Origin: Streptomyces pilosus
GTDB lineage: Bacteria; Actinomycetota; Actinomycetes; Streptomycetales; Streptomycetaceae
DNA: 64,000 bases
Assembly: GCF_014649835.1 (NCBI RefSeq)
Contig: NZ_BMTU01000008.1
Location: forward strand, 1-64,000
Direction of reading: 5' to 3'
Below, piece by piece: positions 7,713-16,951 of the stretch. Each line of letters begins with the position of its first letter. Positions within the stretch are counted from its first letter, which is position 1. A model generated the notes under the pieces. That model ran no database searches and was not told where the DNA came from. It worked only from the letters and a program-made list of their open reading frames with translations. Made by a program: the position numbers and the translations under genes.

Positions 7713-9928
7713 TTGTCGGTGTCGTCCTTCGTGTCGGTGTCGCCCTCTTCGCCCTCGATCACGGGGATCAGGGAGAGCTTGCCGCGGGAGTCGATCTCGG
7801 CGATCTCGACCTGGACCTTCTGGCCCACGCCGAGGACGTCCTCGACGTTCTCCACGCGCTTGCCGCCGGCCAGCTTGCGGATCTGCGAGATGTGCAGCAG
7901 GCCGTCCTTGCCGGGCAGCAGGGAGACGAACGCGCCGAACGTGGTCGTCTTGACGACCGTGCCCAGGTAGCGCTCGCCGACCTCGGGCATCGTCGGGTTG
8001 GCGATGCCGTTGATCGTGGTGCGGGCGGCCTCGGCGGAGGGGCCGTCGGCGGCACCGATGTAGATGGTGCCGTCGTCCTCGATCGTGATCTCGGCGCCGG
8101 TGTCCTCCTGGATCTGGTTGATCATCTTGCCCTTGGGGCCGATGACCTCGCCGATCTTGTCGACCGGGATCTTCACGGTGATGATCCGCGGCGCGTTGGG
8201 GGACATCTCGTCCGGCGTGTCGATCGCTTCCATCATCACGTCGAGGATGTGGAGGCGGGCGTCACGGGCCTGCTTGAGGGCGGCGGCCAGGACGGAGGCG
8301 GGGATGCCGTCCAGCTTGGTGTCGAGCTGGAGGGCGGTCACGAACTCCTTGGTGCCGGCGACCTTGAAGTCCATGTCGCCGAAGGCGTCCTCCGCACCGA
8401 GGATGTCGGTGAGGGTGACGTAGTGCGTCTCGCCCTCGATCTCCTGGGAGATCAGGCCCATGGCGATACCGGCGACGGGGGCCTTGAGCGGCACACCGGC
8501 GTTCAGCAGCGACATGGTGGAGGCGCACACGGAGCCCATGGACGTCGAGCCGTTGGAGCTGAGGGCCTCGGACACCTGGCGGATCGCGTAGGGGAACTCC
8601 TCGCGCGTCGGCAGGACCGGCACCAGGGCGCGCTCGGCGAGGGCGCCGTGGCCGATCTCGCGGCGCTTCGGGGAGCCGACGCGGCCGGTCTCACCGGTGG
8701 AGTACGGCGGGAAGTTGTAGTTGTGCATGTAGCGCTTGCGGGTCACCGGGGAGAGGGTGTCCAGCTGCTGCTCCATGCGGAGCATGTTGAGGGTGGTGAC
8801 GCCCAGGATCTGGGTCTCGCCACGCTCGAACAGCGCCGAGCCGTGCACGCGCGGGATGGCCTCGACCTCGGCGGCCAGGGTGCGGATGTCGGTGACACCG
8901 CGGCCGTCGATGCGCTTCTTCTCCTTGATGACGCGCTCACGGACCAGGGACTTGGTCAGCGAGCGGTACGCGGCGGAGATCTCCTTCTCGCGGCCCTCGA
9001 ACTCCGGCAGGAGCTTCTCGGCGGCGAGCGCCTTGACGCGGTCCAGCTCGGCCTCGCGCTCCTGCTTGCCGGCGATGGTGAGCGCCTGGGCCAGCTCGGG
9101 CTTGACGGCGCCGGTCAGCGCCTCGAGGACGTCGTCCTGGTAGTCCAGGAAGACCGGGAACTCGCCGGTCGGCTTGGCGGCCTTGGCGGCGAGGTCGGCC
9201 TGCGCCCGGCAGAGCACCTTGATGAAGGGCTTCGCGGCGTCCAGACCGGCGGCGACGACCTCCTCGGTCGGCGCCTCGGCGCCGCCCTCGACCAGCTTGA
9301 TGGTCTTCTCGGTGGCCTCGGCCTCGACCATCATGATCGCGACGTCGCCGTCCTCCAGGGTGCGGCCCGCGACGACCATGTCGAAGACGGCGTCCTCGAG
9401 CTCGGTGTGCGTCGGGAAGGCCACCCACTGGCCGCGGATCAGCGCGACGCGGACGCCGCCGATCGGGCCGGAGAAGGGCAGGCCGGCCAGCTGCGTGGAC
9501 GCGGAGGCGGCGTTGATCGCCACGACGTCGTACAGGTGGTCGGGGTTGAGCGCCATGATCGTGGCGACGACCTGGATCTCGTTGCGCAGGCCCTTCTTGA
9601 AGGACGGGCGCAGCGGGCGGTCGATGAGGCGGCAGGTGAGGATGGCGTCCTCGGACGGCCGGCCCTCACGGCGGAAGAAGGAGCCGGGGATCCGGCCCGC
9701 CGCGTACATCCGCTCCTCGACGTCCACCGTCAGGGGGAAGAAGTCGAGCTGGTCCTTGGGGTTCTTGGAGGCGGTGGTGGCCGACAGCACCATGGTGTCG
9801 TCGTCCAGGTAGGCCACGGCGGAACCGGCGGCCTGGCGGGCCAGACGGCCCGTCTCGAAGCGGATGGTGCGGGTGCCGAAGGAGCCGTTGTCGATGACGG
9901 CCTCGGCGTAGTGGGTCTCGTTCTCCAC
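7709..9928 (-). CDS. pnp: Polynucleotide phosphorylase
   Basis: PNPase degrades RNA 3'-5' with phosphate and, in streptomycetes, also synthesises 3' tails. The 739-residue protein contains two RNase PH core domains separated by a helical domain, then a KH domain (motif IGEVIGPKGK, about residue 600) and a C-terminal S1 domain ending in an acidic tail. I chose the GTG start at 9928, preceded by GGAGA; an upstream in-frame ATG at 10063 would add 45 residues unlike the family. It is second in the operon after rpsO and coupled to the M16 gene. Confidence 0.95.
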   Translation of the reverse strand: MENETHYAEAVIDNGSFGTRTIRFETGRLARQAAGSAVAYLDDDTMVLSATTASKNPKDQLDFFPLTVDVEERMYAAGRIPGSFFRREGRPSEDAILTCRLIDRPLRPSFKKGLRNEIQVVATIMALNPDHLYDVVAINAASASTQLAGLPFSGPIGGVRVALIRGQWVAFPTHTELEDAVFDMVVAGRTLEDGDVAIMMVEAEATEKTIKLVEGGAEAPTEEVVAAGLDAAKPFIKVLCRAQADLAAKAAKPTGEFPVFLDYQDDVLEALTGAVKPELAQALTIAGKQEREAELDRVKALAAEKLLPEFEGREKEISAAYRSLTKSLVRERVIKEKKRIDGRGVTDIRTLAAEVEAIPRVHGSALFERGETQILGVTTLNMLRMEQQLDTLSPVTRKRYMHNYNFPPYSTGETGRVGSPKRREIGHGALAERALVPVLPTREEFPYAIRQVSEALSSNGSTSMGSVCASTMSLLNAGVPLKAPVAGIAMGLISQEIEGETHYVTLTDILGAEDAFGDMDFKVAGTKEFVTALQLDTKLDGIPASVLAAALKQARDARLHILDVMMEAIDTPDEMSPNAPRIITVKIPVDKIGEVIGPKGKMINQIQEDTGAEITIEDDGTIYIGAADGPSAEAARTTINGIANPTMPEVGERYLGTVVKTTTFGAFVSLLPGKDGLLHISQIRKLAGGKRVENVEDVLGVGQKVQVEIAEIDSRGKLSLIPVIEGEEGDTDTKDDTDK

Positions 9929-10243
9929 TAGCGATTTCTCCGTTACTTGTCGTCTTTCGTCCCTGCCCGCCCGTGTGGCGGGGGGACGGTGGCGGAGAAG
10001 CGCTCCACTGGTGCGGGCCGGTCTTCGATCGAAGCACCCGGGGTTCACTCTCCCGGGGGCCACTACCGAGGACCGGCGGCGGCGAGGTGCGCTTCTCCTC
10101 GTACGTCGTGACGTCCGGTGACGTCGGTGGTGTGGTGCCCTTATGCCCGCATACCCATGCGGGGCGGGACATCACACCGTGTCGTGTCTCTTGCGTTGTG
10201 CTACCACACTACAAAGGGGCGGTGACAGTCCGCACGTACAGCA

Positions 10244-10280
10244 AAGGGAGCGGCCCCCTTGTCCCGGGAACCGCTCCCTT
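10244..10280 (-). promoter_or_regulatory. rpsO-pnp intergenic stem-loop
   Basis: A 10-bp perfect inverted repeat (AAGGGAGCGG at 10244-10253, complement at 10271-10280) with a 17-base GC-rich loop lies ten bases after the rpsO stop. In Streptomyces the rpsO-pnp intergenic hairpin is known as an RNase III processing site controlling pnp. This one is in the expected place and may also act as a partial terminator. Confidence 0.65.
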
Positions 10281-10289
10281 CACGGCGTC

Positions 10290-10577
10290 CTACTTGGCGC
10301 CCGCCGCACCGCGGCGGATGCCGAGGCGGTCGACCAGCGCACGGAAGCGCTGGATGTCCTTCTTGGCGAGGTACTGCAGCAGCCGGCGGCGCTGACCGAC
10401 CAGGATCAGCAGACCACGACGGGAGTGGTGGTCGTGCTTGTGGGTCTTGAGGTGCTCCGTCAGGTCGGAGATCCGACGGGACAGCAGAGCGACCTGGACC
10501 TCGGGGGAGCCGGTGTCACCCTCCTTGGTACCGAACTCGGAGATGATCTGCTTCTTCACTGCGGCGTCGAGCGACAC
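10290..10577 (-). CDS. rpsO: 30S ribosomal protein S15
   Basis: S15 is a primary 16S rRNA-binding protein of the small subunit. The 95-residue sequence matches the family over its whole length, including the LTEHLKTHKHDHHSRRGLL region and RRRLLQYL. The start is GTG at 10577 with AGGAG upstream. It heads the operon rpsO-pnp-M16-dapB. Confidence 0.97.
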   Translation of the reverse strand: MSLDAAVKKQIISEFGTKEGDTGSPEVQVALLSRRISDLTEHLKTHKHDHHSRRGLLILVGQRRRLLQYLAKKDIQRFRALVDRLGIRRGAAGAK

Positions 10578-10768
10578 GCGTACTCCTCATAGTCTGTGAG
10601 TGGCCACCGAGTGCCCCCGGTCTGCTTCTCGGGGGGTCTTCCATGACTCGGAAGGCGGGGATCCGCTGGGCGCGGCCTCCAGGGCGACAGCTCGCTCCGG
10701 GGGTGCGTACACAAACGGCCGTCAGCCAGGGTACCAGGGCATCGGCTGCCCCCGGTCCGCGCGCTGCC

Positions 10769-10783
10769 CCCGCCGCGGGCGGG
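10769..10783 (-). terminator. Possible weak terminator after eccD
   Basis: A short GC palindrome (CCCGCC / GGCGGG, three-base loop) lies three bases beyond the eccD stop codon. It is the only structure between eccD and the rpsO promoter region and is a weak candidate. Confidence 0.3.
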
Positions 10784-10785
10784 TC

Positions 10786-12261
10786 TCAGCCGGTCAGGGC
10801 CCGTACGGCGGTGAGGACGCCGAGTGCCGCCAGGCACAGCGGTACCAGGGTCAGCAGCACGGCCGACTCGGTGAGGTCGAGGAAGCGGCCCCAGAACGGG
10901 GTCAGCCCCGTGCGGGGCACGACCAGGCCGATGGCGGTGATCAGCGCGGCGCCGGCCGCGACGGCGGCCGTCAGCCAGACCGTCCGCAGGTCGAGCGCTC
11001 CCCGGTCGCCGTGCAGCACGAACTCGGCCAGGGCCTCGGACGGCGGGTCGAGCACCAGCCCCAGCAGCAGGGCGGCGACGGCGCCGAGGCCGGCGACCAG
11101 GGCGCAGACCACCTGTGAGGTGTAGCGGAACAGGCGGGCGCGGATCAGCATCGACAGGCCGGCGGCGAGTGCGAGCAGCTGACCCCAGACGTTGTCCGAG
11201 AAGCCGAGGACGGCGGCGGACGCGACGACGACGGCGGAGGTGCCGCCCACCAGACCCAGCAGCAGTTCGTGGCCGCGCCGGGCCTGCGCCGCGATGCGCT
11301 CGGCGTCGAGGGCCTCGGCGTCGGCCGCCTGGGAGGGGTCGGGGTCGAATTCGCCGGCGAGGGCGGAGCGGGGGGCGGCGTAACCGATCGGCAGCCGCGC
11401 GAAGCGGGCGGACAGGCCCGGCAGGAAGGCGACCAGGCCGATCGCGCAGGGCGCGCACACGGCGGCGGCGTCACTCGCCGAGGCCTCGGCGGCGATCACG
11501 GCGAAGGTGGCCAGGGTGCCCACGGCCGCGACGAAGGTGGCGGCCACGAACGGCGCGTCCGAGCCGGGAGCGAGCGCGAGCAGGGTCACCGACGCCACCA
11601 GCACGACGGCGCAGCCCAGCATGAACTGCAGCCGTCCCGGACCCTGTCCGTCCTGGGCCGCGACGATGCCCGACCCGGCGACCAGCAGGAGGGGCAGGGC
11701 GCCCAGGCCCAGGGCGACGGCGGAGGCCCGGTCGTCGTAGACCCGCGCGCGGACGCCGGCGAAGGCGGTGAGCAGGAGACCGAGTCCTCCGGCGACGACA
11801 CCGGGCAGGCCGTGCATGTCGTGGCGCACGGGGTCGGCGGACCACAGCACGAACGCGAGCATCAGCAGGAGGACGGCGCCGCCGGTGAGTCCCGCGGCGC
11901 GCAGCAGGCCGTCGCTCCACAGGTGCCGGTCGCGGACGACCGCGGAGGCGACCGCGTCCGGCACGTCGTCGTGGACGGCGGGCGGCAGCGACTGGGCGAA
12001 GGGGCGCAGGCTGAGGACGTCCCCGTCGAGGATCCGTTCGTCGGCGAGAGTGCGGGCGGCGTCCAGGACCCTGCCGTCGCGCCGCACGAGGTGGTACCCG
12101 GTGGGCGTGCCGGCCTCCTGGGTCTGGCCGGTCAGCCTGAGGATCTCCGGGTGGACGTCGGCGACCGGTATGTCGACCGGCAGCGCCACGTCGATACGGC
12201 TGTCGGGTGCCACCACCGTCACTCGGCAGAACCCCGTCGCCGTGGTCGTACTCACCTTCAC
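10786..12261 (-). CDS. eccD: Type VII secretion integral membrane protein EccD
   Basis: EccD is the channel-type membrane subunit of ESX/type VII secretion systems. The N-terminal 90 residues have the ubiquitin-like (YukD-type) pattern of actinobacterial EccD, followed by roughly eleven hydrophobic segments from about residue 118 to the end, interrupted by a charged linker near 300-325. The protein is 491 residues, as usual. The start is GTG at 12261 or GTG two codons later (12255), which has better spacing from the AGGGGG box. It is divergent from eccC, sharing a 156-base promoter region. Confidence 0.9.
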   Translation of the reverse strand: MKVSTTTATGFCRVTVVAPDSRIDVALPVDIPVADVHPEILRLTGQTQEAGTPTGYHLVRRDGRVLDAARTLADERILDGDVLSLRPFAQSLPPAVHDDVPDAVASAVVRDRHLWSDGLLRAAGLTGGAVLLLMLAFVLWSADPVRHDMHGLPGVVAGGLGLLLTAFAGVRARVYDDRASAVALGLGALPLLLVAGSGIVAAQDGQGPGRLQFMLGCAVVLVASVTLLALAPGSDAPFVAATFVAAVGTLATFAVIAAEASASDAAAVCAPCAIGLVAFLPGLSARFARLPIGYAAPRSALAGEFDPDPSQAADAEALDAERIAAQARRGHELLLGLVGGTSAVVVASAAVLGFSDNVWGQLLALAAGLSMLIRARLFRYTSQVVCALVAGLGAVAALLLGLVLDPPSEALAEFVLHGDRGALDLRTVWLTAAVAAGAALITAIGLVVPRTGLTPFWGRFLDLTESAVLLTLVPLCLAALGVLTAVRALTG

Positions 12262-12300
12262 TGCCCCCCTGCTTCGCGGATGCGTACGCTGCGCCGGGCC

Positions 12301-12306
12301 ACCCTA
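12301..12306 (-). promoter_or_regulatory. Candidate -10 element for eccD
   Basis: TAGGGT on the minus strand would give a leader of about 30 bases before eccD. No convincing -35 box is seen at 17-18 bases, so support is limited. Confidence 0.3.
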
Positions 12307-12310
12307 CCGA

Positions 12311-12339
12311 CTGGTGGTGCGGGTGGCGGCACGTAGGAT
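12311..12339 (+). promoter_or_regulatory. Candidate promoter for eccC
   Basis: CTGGTG (12311-12316) and TAGGAT (12334-12339) are separated by 17 bases. The -10 matches the streptomycete vegetative consensus well and the -35 only partly. It would drive eccC with a leader of about 70 bases and is back to back with the eccD -10 candidate. Confidence 0.4.
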
Positions 12340-12417
12340 CGCCCGCGTGCGGAGGACGACCGTCACCACGGGGGTGCGGTGTGCAACCGATCGCCCGCAC
12401 AGGGGGATTGAGCTCCG

Positions 12418-15400
12418 GTGAGCCAGATCGTCATCAAGCGCCCTCCGCGCACCCTGCCGCCCGAAGTGCCCTCGGACGAGCTGCAGCTGGAGCATCCTCC
12501 CGAACTGCCGCGCGGGCAGCAGGAGGGCATGCTCATGCAGGTGCTGCCGACGCTCGGCATGGGCTCGTCGGTGGTGTTCTACTTCGCGTCCCCCAACGCC
12601 CATCCGTTCATGCGGATCATGGGCGTGGTGATGCTGGTGTCGACGGTCGCGATGGTCGTCGCCCAGATCATCCGTCACCGCCGCGGTACGCAGGGGCAAA
12701 TGGCCGACGTACGCCGCGACTACCTCCGCTACCTGGCGCAGACCCGCCGCAGGGTCCGCGGGACGGCCCGCCGGCAGCGGGACGCGCAGCTGTACCTGCA
12801 TCCCGCGCCCGAACAGCTGTGGGCGGTGGTCGCCGAGGGCAGCCGGGTGTGGGAACGGCGCGTGGGCGACGCCGACTTCGGCCAGGTCCGGCTCGGGCTG
12901 GGCCCGCAGCGGCTGGCCACGCCACTGTCCGCCCCGCAGACCGCCCCGGTCGACGAGCTGGAGCCGCTGTGCGCGGGCGCCATGCAGCGATTCCTCGCCG
13001 TGCACGGCCAGTTGGACGGTCTGCCGGTCGCCGTGTCGCTGCGCGCCTTCTACCACATGACGGTCTCCGGTGATCCGGACCGCGCCCGGGCCGCGGCCCG
13101 GGCGCTGGTGGCCCAGGCGGTCACGCTGCACTCCCCCGACGACCTGGTGCTCGCCGTCGTGACCGCGCCGGGCGCGGTGCACCGGTGGGACTGGACGAAG
13201 TGGCTGCCGCACTGCCAGGTGCCGGGATCCTTCGACGGGGCCGGCACCCGCCGCCTCTTCGGGGACGATTTGGGTGAGCTGGAGCAGCTGCTGGCGGACC
13301 GGCTGGACGGCCGGCCCCGTTTCAGCCGGGAGGGCAGGCCGCTGCTGGACCAGCCGCACATCCTGATCGTCCTCGACGGCGGCATGGTCCCCCCGATGTC
13401 CGCCTTCGCGGCCGCCGAGGGCCTTCAGGGGGTGACGATCGTCGAGGTCGTCCCCGGTGAGCTGGACCAGCCGCGCGGTGACCTGTCCGTCGTGGTCCGC
13501 CCGGAGCGGCTCTGGCTCGACTCGGGGGCCGGCATCGCCTACGAGGGTGAGCCCGACGGGCTGTCCCTGCCCGCCGCCGAGGCGCTCGCGCGGCAGCTGG
13601 CCCCGCTGCGCCTGGGCGGCGGGGACGACGACGAGCCCCTGCTCGCCAACCTGGACTTCACCGAGCTGCTCGGCCTGGGGGACGCCGCGACGGTGGACGT
13701 CGCGCGCACCTGGCGGCCGAGGTCCGTCCCGGAGCGGCTGCGGGTGCCGATCGGTGTGGGCGAGGACGGCCGGCCGGTGATGCTGGACCTCAAGGAGGCC
13801 GCGCAGGAAGGCATGGGCCCGCACGGGCTGTGCGTGGGCGCGACCGGTTCCGGCAAGTCCGAGCTGCTGCGCACGCTGGTGCTCGGGCTGGCTGTCACCC
13901 ACTCCTCCGAGACGCTGAACTTCGTCCTGGCGGACTTCAAGGGCGGCGCCACCTTCGCGGGCATGTCGCGGATGCCGCACGTGGCCGCCGTGATCACCAA
14001 CCTCGCCGACGACCTCACGCTCGTCGACCGCATGGGTGACGCCATCCGCGGAGAACTGCAGCGCCGCCAGGAGCTGCTGCGCGCCGCCGGCAACTACGCC
14101 AACATCCACGACTACGAGAAGGCGCGTGCCGCCGGTGCTCCGCTGGAGCCGCTGGCCTCGCTCGTGATCGTGATCGACGAGTTCAGCGAACTCCTCACCG
14201 CCAAGCCCGACTTCATCGACATGTTCATCCAAATCGGGCGCATCGGCCGTTCGCTGGGCGTGCATCTGCTGCTCGCCTCGCAGCGGCTGGAGGAGGGGCG
14301 GCTGCGCGGGCTGGACACGTACCTGTCGTACCGGATCGGTCTGCGCACCTTCTCGGCCGCCGAGTCCCGGACCGCGATCGGCGTGCCCGACGCCTACCAC
14401 CTGCCGTCCGTCCCCGGCTCGGGGTACCTGAAGAGCGGTACGGACGAGATGGTGCGGTTCAAGGCGGCGTACGTGTCGGGGACGTACCGCGCGGGCGGCC
14501 CGGACACCGGCCGCGGGGACCGGCTGCCCGTGGAGCGCCGGCCCGCGCTGTTCACCGCCGCCCCGGTGCCGGTGACGTACGCGACGCCGGACCCGGACCG
14601 GACCCCAGCCCCCGGCCGGCGGCAGGAGGACGACGCGCTGGCCGACTCCGTCCTGGACGTGGTGGTGCGGCGGCTGGAGGGGCAGGGCGTGCCCGCACAC
14701 CAGGTGTGGCTGCCGCCGCTGGACCGGGCACCGTCGCTGGACGAGCTGCTGCCCGCCCTCACCGTCTCCCCGGAGCGGGGCGTCCACCCGGCGGACCATC
14801 CGGTGCCGGGCGGCCTGACGGTCCCGCTCGGACTGATCGACAAGCCGTTCGAGCAGAAGCGGGAGATCCTCTACCAGGACTTCTCCGCCGCGGCCGGCCA
14901 CATGCTGGTGGTCGGCGGCCCGCAGTCGGGCAAGTCGACGCTGCTGCGCACCCTGATCACCTCCTTCGCCCTCACCCACACACCGCACGACGTGCAGTTC
15001 TACGCACTGGACTTCGGTGGCGGCGGCCTGTCCGCGGTGGCCGGCCTGCCGCACGTGGGCGGGGTCGCCTCCCGCCTCGACCCCGAGCGGGTGCGGCGCA
15101 CGGTCGCCGAGGTGGCCGGCATCCTCAACCGCCGCGAGCAGTTCTTCCGCGCGCACGGCATCGACTCGGTCGCCACCTACCGCCGGCGCCGCGCGGCGAG
15201 TGAACTGCCCGGCGAGCAGTGGGGGGACGTCTTCCTCGTCATCGACGGCTGGGGCAACTTCCGCAACGACTACGAGGGCCTCGAAGGCGTCGTCAACGAC
15301 ATCGCCGCCCGGGGTCTGGGCCACGGCGTCCACGTCGTCCTCGCCGCCTCGCGGTACATGGAGGTGCGGGCGGTCCTCAAGGACCAGATCCTGGGCCGGC

Positions 15401-16383
15401 TGGAGCTGCGCCTCGGTGACGCCATGGACTCCGAGTTCGACCGCAAGGTCGCCATGAACGTGCCGGCCGGGGTGCCCGGCCGCGGCCAGGTCCCCGCCAA
15501 GCTGCACTTCATGACGGCGATGCCGCGAATCGACGCCTCGTCCGCCCCGGACAGCCTCGCCGACGCCACGGCCCGGCTGGTCCGGACGGTCAAGGACGGC
15601 TGGCAGGGACCGCCGGCCCCGACCGTGCGGCTGCTCCCCCGCAAGCTGCCCGCCGACCAGCTGCCCAAGGGCTTCGAGTTCCCGCAGCACGGCATCGCGA
15701 TCGGCATCGACGAGGCCGGCCTGGAGCCGGTGTTCGTCGACTTCGACACCGACCCCTTCTTCCTCGTCTTCGGAGAGAGCGAGTCCGGCAAGACCAACCT
15801 GCTGCGCCTGATCGCCAAGCAGATCTCCGAGCGCTACACCCCGGCCGAGGCCCGCATCGTGGTCGGCGACTACCGGCGCACCATGCTGGAGGCGGTACCG
15901 GAGAGCCACCTGCTGGAGTACGCGCCCATGGCGTCCGCGATGCAGGTGCACATGGACGCCGTACGGCAGTTCATGGAGAAGCGGGCGCCCAAGCCGGACA
16001 TCACACCGCAGCAGTTGCGCGACCGCAGCTGGTGGAGCGGCCCGCAGCTGTTCGTCCTGGTCGACGACCACGAACTGGTCGCGGCCAACTCCGGCAACCC
16101 GCTTGCCCAGTTGGTGGAACACCTGCCGTTCGCGCGGGACGTCGGAGTCAAGTTCGTCATCGCGCGCAGCTCCGCCGGCGCGTCCCGCGCGATGTTCGAG
16201 TCGTTCATGCAGCGCCTGAAGGAACTGGGCGCCCAGGGCGTCGTCCTCTCGGGTGACCCCGGTGAGGGTGACATCCTCGGCAACGTGCGGGCCCGCCCCA
16301 TGCCGCCGGGACGTGGCGTGTTCGTCTCCCGCAAGCGCGGGACGCCGCTGATTCAGGTGGGCTTGCTTCCGCAACGGCATTAG
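12418..16383 (+). CDS. eccC: Type VII secretion FtsK/SpoIIIE ATPase EccC (single-chain)
   Basis: EccC is the motor ATPase that recognises and drives export of WXG100-type substrates at the inner face of the membrane. The 1321-residue protein has two transmembrane segments (about 41-57 and 66-84) and three FtsK-type ATPase domains. Their P-loops lie at 474-481 (GATGSGKS), 833-841 (GGPQSGKST) and 1119-1126 (GESESGKT). All three keep the lysine. It is one chain, unlike the split EccCa/EccCb of mycobacterial ESX-1. The start is GTG at 12418. It leads a plus-strand unit with the genes at 16442, 16951 and 18560. Confidence 0.95.
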   Translation: MSQIVIKRPPRTLPPEVPSDELQLEHPPELPRGQQEGMLMQVLPTLGMGSSVVFYFASPNAHPFMRIMGVVMLVSTVAMVVAQIIRHRRGTQGQMADVRRDYLRYLAQTRRRVRGTARRQRDAQLYLHPAPEQLWAVVAEGSRVWERRVGDADFGQVRLGLGPQRLATPLSAPQTAPVDELEPLCAGAMQRFLAVHGQLDGLPVAVSLRAFYHMTVSGDPDRARAAARALVAQAVTLHSPDDLVLAVVTAPGAVHRWDWTKWLPHCQVPGSFDGAGTRRLFGDDLGELEQLLADRLDGRPRFSREGRPLLDQPHILIVLDGGMVPPMSAFAAAEGLQGVTIVEVVPGELDQPRGDLSVVVRPERLWLDSGAGIAYEGEPDGLSLPAAEALARQLAPLRLGGGDDDEPLLANLDFTELLGLGDAATVDVARTWRPRSVPERLRVPIGVGEDGRPVMLDLKEAAQEGMGPHGLCVGATGSGKSELLRTLVLGLAVTHSSETLNFVLADFKGGATFAGMSRMPHVAAVITNLADDLTLVDRMGDAIRGELQRRQELLRAAGNYANIHDYEKARAAGAPLEPLASLVIVIDEFSELLTAKPDFIDMFIQIGRIGRSLGVHLLLASQRLEEGRLRGLDTYLSYRIGLRTFSAAESRTAIGVPDAYHLPSVPGSGYLKSGTDEMVRFKAAYVSGTYRAGGPDTGRGDRLPVERRPALFTAAPVPVTYATPDPDRTPAPGRRQEDDALADSVLDVVVRRLEGQGVPAHQVWLPPLDRAPSLDELLPALTVSPERGVHPADHPVPGGLTVPLGLIDKPFEQKREILYQDFSAAAGHMLVVGGPQSGKSTLLRTLITSFALTHTPHDVQFYALDFGGGGLSAVAGLPHVGGVASRLDPERVRRTVAEVAGILNRREQFFRAHGIDSVATYRRRRAASELPGEQWGDVFLVIDGWGNFRNDYEGLEGVVNDIAARGLGHGVHVVLAASRYMEVRAVLKDQILGRLELRLGDAMDSEFDRKVAMNVPAGVPGRGQVPAKLHFMTAMPRIDASSAPDSLADATARLVRTVKDGWQGPPAPTVRLLPRKLPADQLPKGFEFPQHGIAIGIDEAGLEPVFVDFDTDPFFLVFGESESGKTNLLRLIAKQISERYTPAEARIVVGDYRRTMLEAVPESHLLEYAPMASAMQVHMDAVRQFMEKRAPKPDITPQQLRDRSWWSGPQLFVLVDDHELVAANSGNPLAQLVEHLPFARDVGVKFVIARSSAGASRAMFESFMQRLKELGAQGVVLSGDPGEGDILGNVRARPMPPGRGVFVSRKRGTPLIQVGLLPQRH

Positions 16384-16441
16384 GGTGATCGACTGGGCGC
16401 CCGGAACGGGGCGTTCGGGAAGTAACGGGGAGGCAGTAGAC

Positions 16442-16951
16442 GTGAGTTCGAACGGGGGCGGCGCAGGCACGGGGGGTCCGCCGGACACGGGCACGTCGTT
16501 CGACACGCTGGCCCATGTGAACCCCGCCATGGCGCTCGACATCCAGCACAGCGCCATGGCGGGCTTCAAGAAGCGCGTCGACGACCTGCTGCGGGAACTA
16601 GACGAGTCCGAGGCCGCGCCGGCGAAGGTCGGCCAGGACCGCCTCGAGCGCGCGCAGCTGGGCGCCGCGGAGTTCAAGGAGGCACAGTTCCTCTACGACT
16701 CGTACGCCATCGTCCACGACGAGCTGGAGAAGCTCTCCAAGGCCCTGGGCGCGCAGATCGAGGGCATGGGCCTCGCGGTGCAGGCGTCCCGGGTGGGCTA
16801 CGAGAACCTGGACGCGGACATCCGGGCGCGGATGAGGGCGGTCAACGCGGAGGCGGAGAAGTACTACGTCGTGGAGCGGGATCCGTACGCGAACCGGCCG
16901 GCCGCTGAAGCCGACGCGGCGGGTACCACCTCCGCAGAGGGGGACTACTGA
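16442..16951 (+). CDS. Small helical protein with YxxxD motif, candidate T7SS substrate or partner
   Basis: This 169-residue protein has a Gly/Ser-rich first 20 residues, then a long mostly helical region with heptad-like spacing. Near its C-terminal end is GYENLDADIR (about residues 120-129), which fits the YxxxD/E signal found in substrates recognised by EccC; nothing in the sequence shows export. It has no WxG motif. The start is GTG at 16442 preceded by GGGGAGG. It begins 58 bases after eccC, and its TGA stop overlaps the ATG of the next gene, which does carry a WxG turn. I infer a two-protein complex. I recognise no named family. Confidence 0.7.
   Translation: MSSNGGGAGTGGPPDTGTSFDTLAHVNPAMALDIQHSAMAGFKKRVDDLLRELDESEAAPAKVGQDRLERAQLGAAEFKEAQFLYDSYAIVHDELEKLSKALGAQIEGMGLAVQASRVGYENLDADIRARMRAVNAEAEKYYVVERDPYANRPAAEADAAGTTSAEGDY

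Noticed and set aside
12304..16677. A 1457-codon open frame on the minus strand opposite eccC
   Set aside because: It is an artefact of high GC; its translation is low-complexity and Arg/Gly/His-rich, while the plus strand encodes a full EccC with three P-loops.
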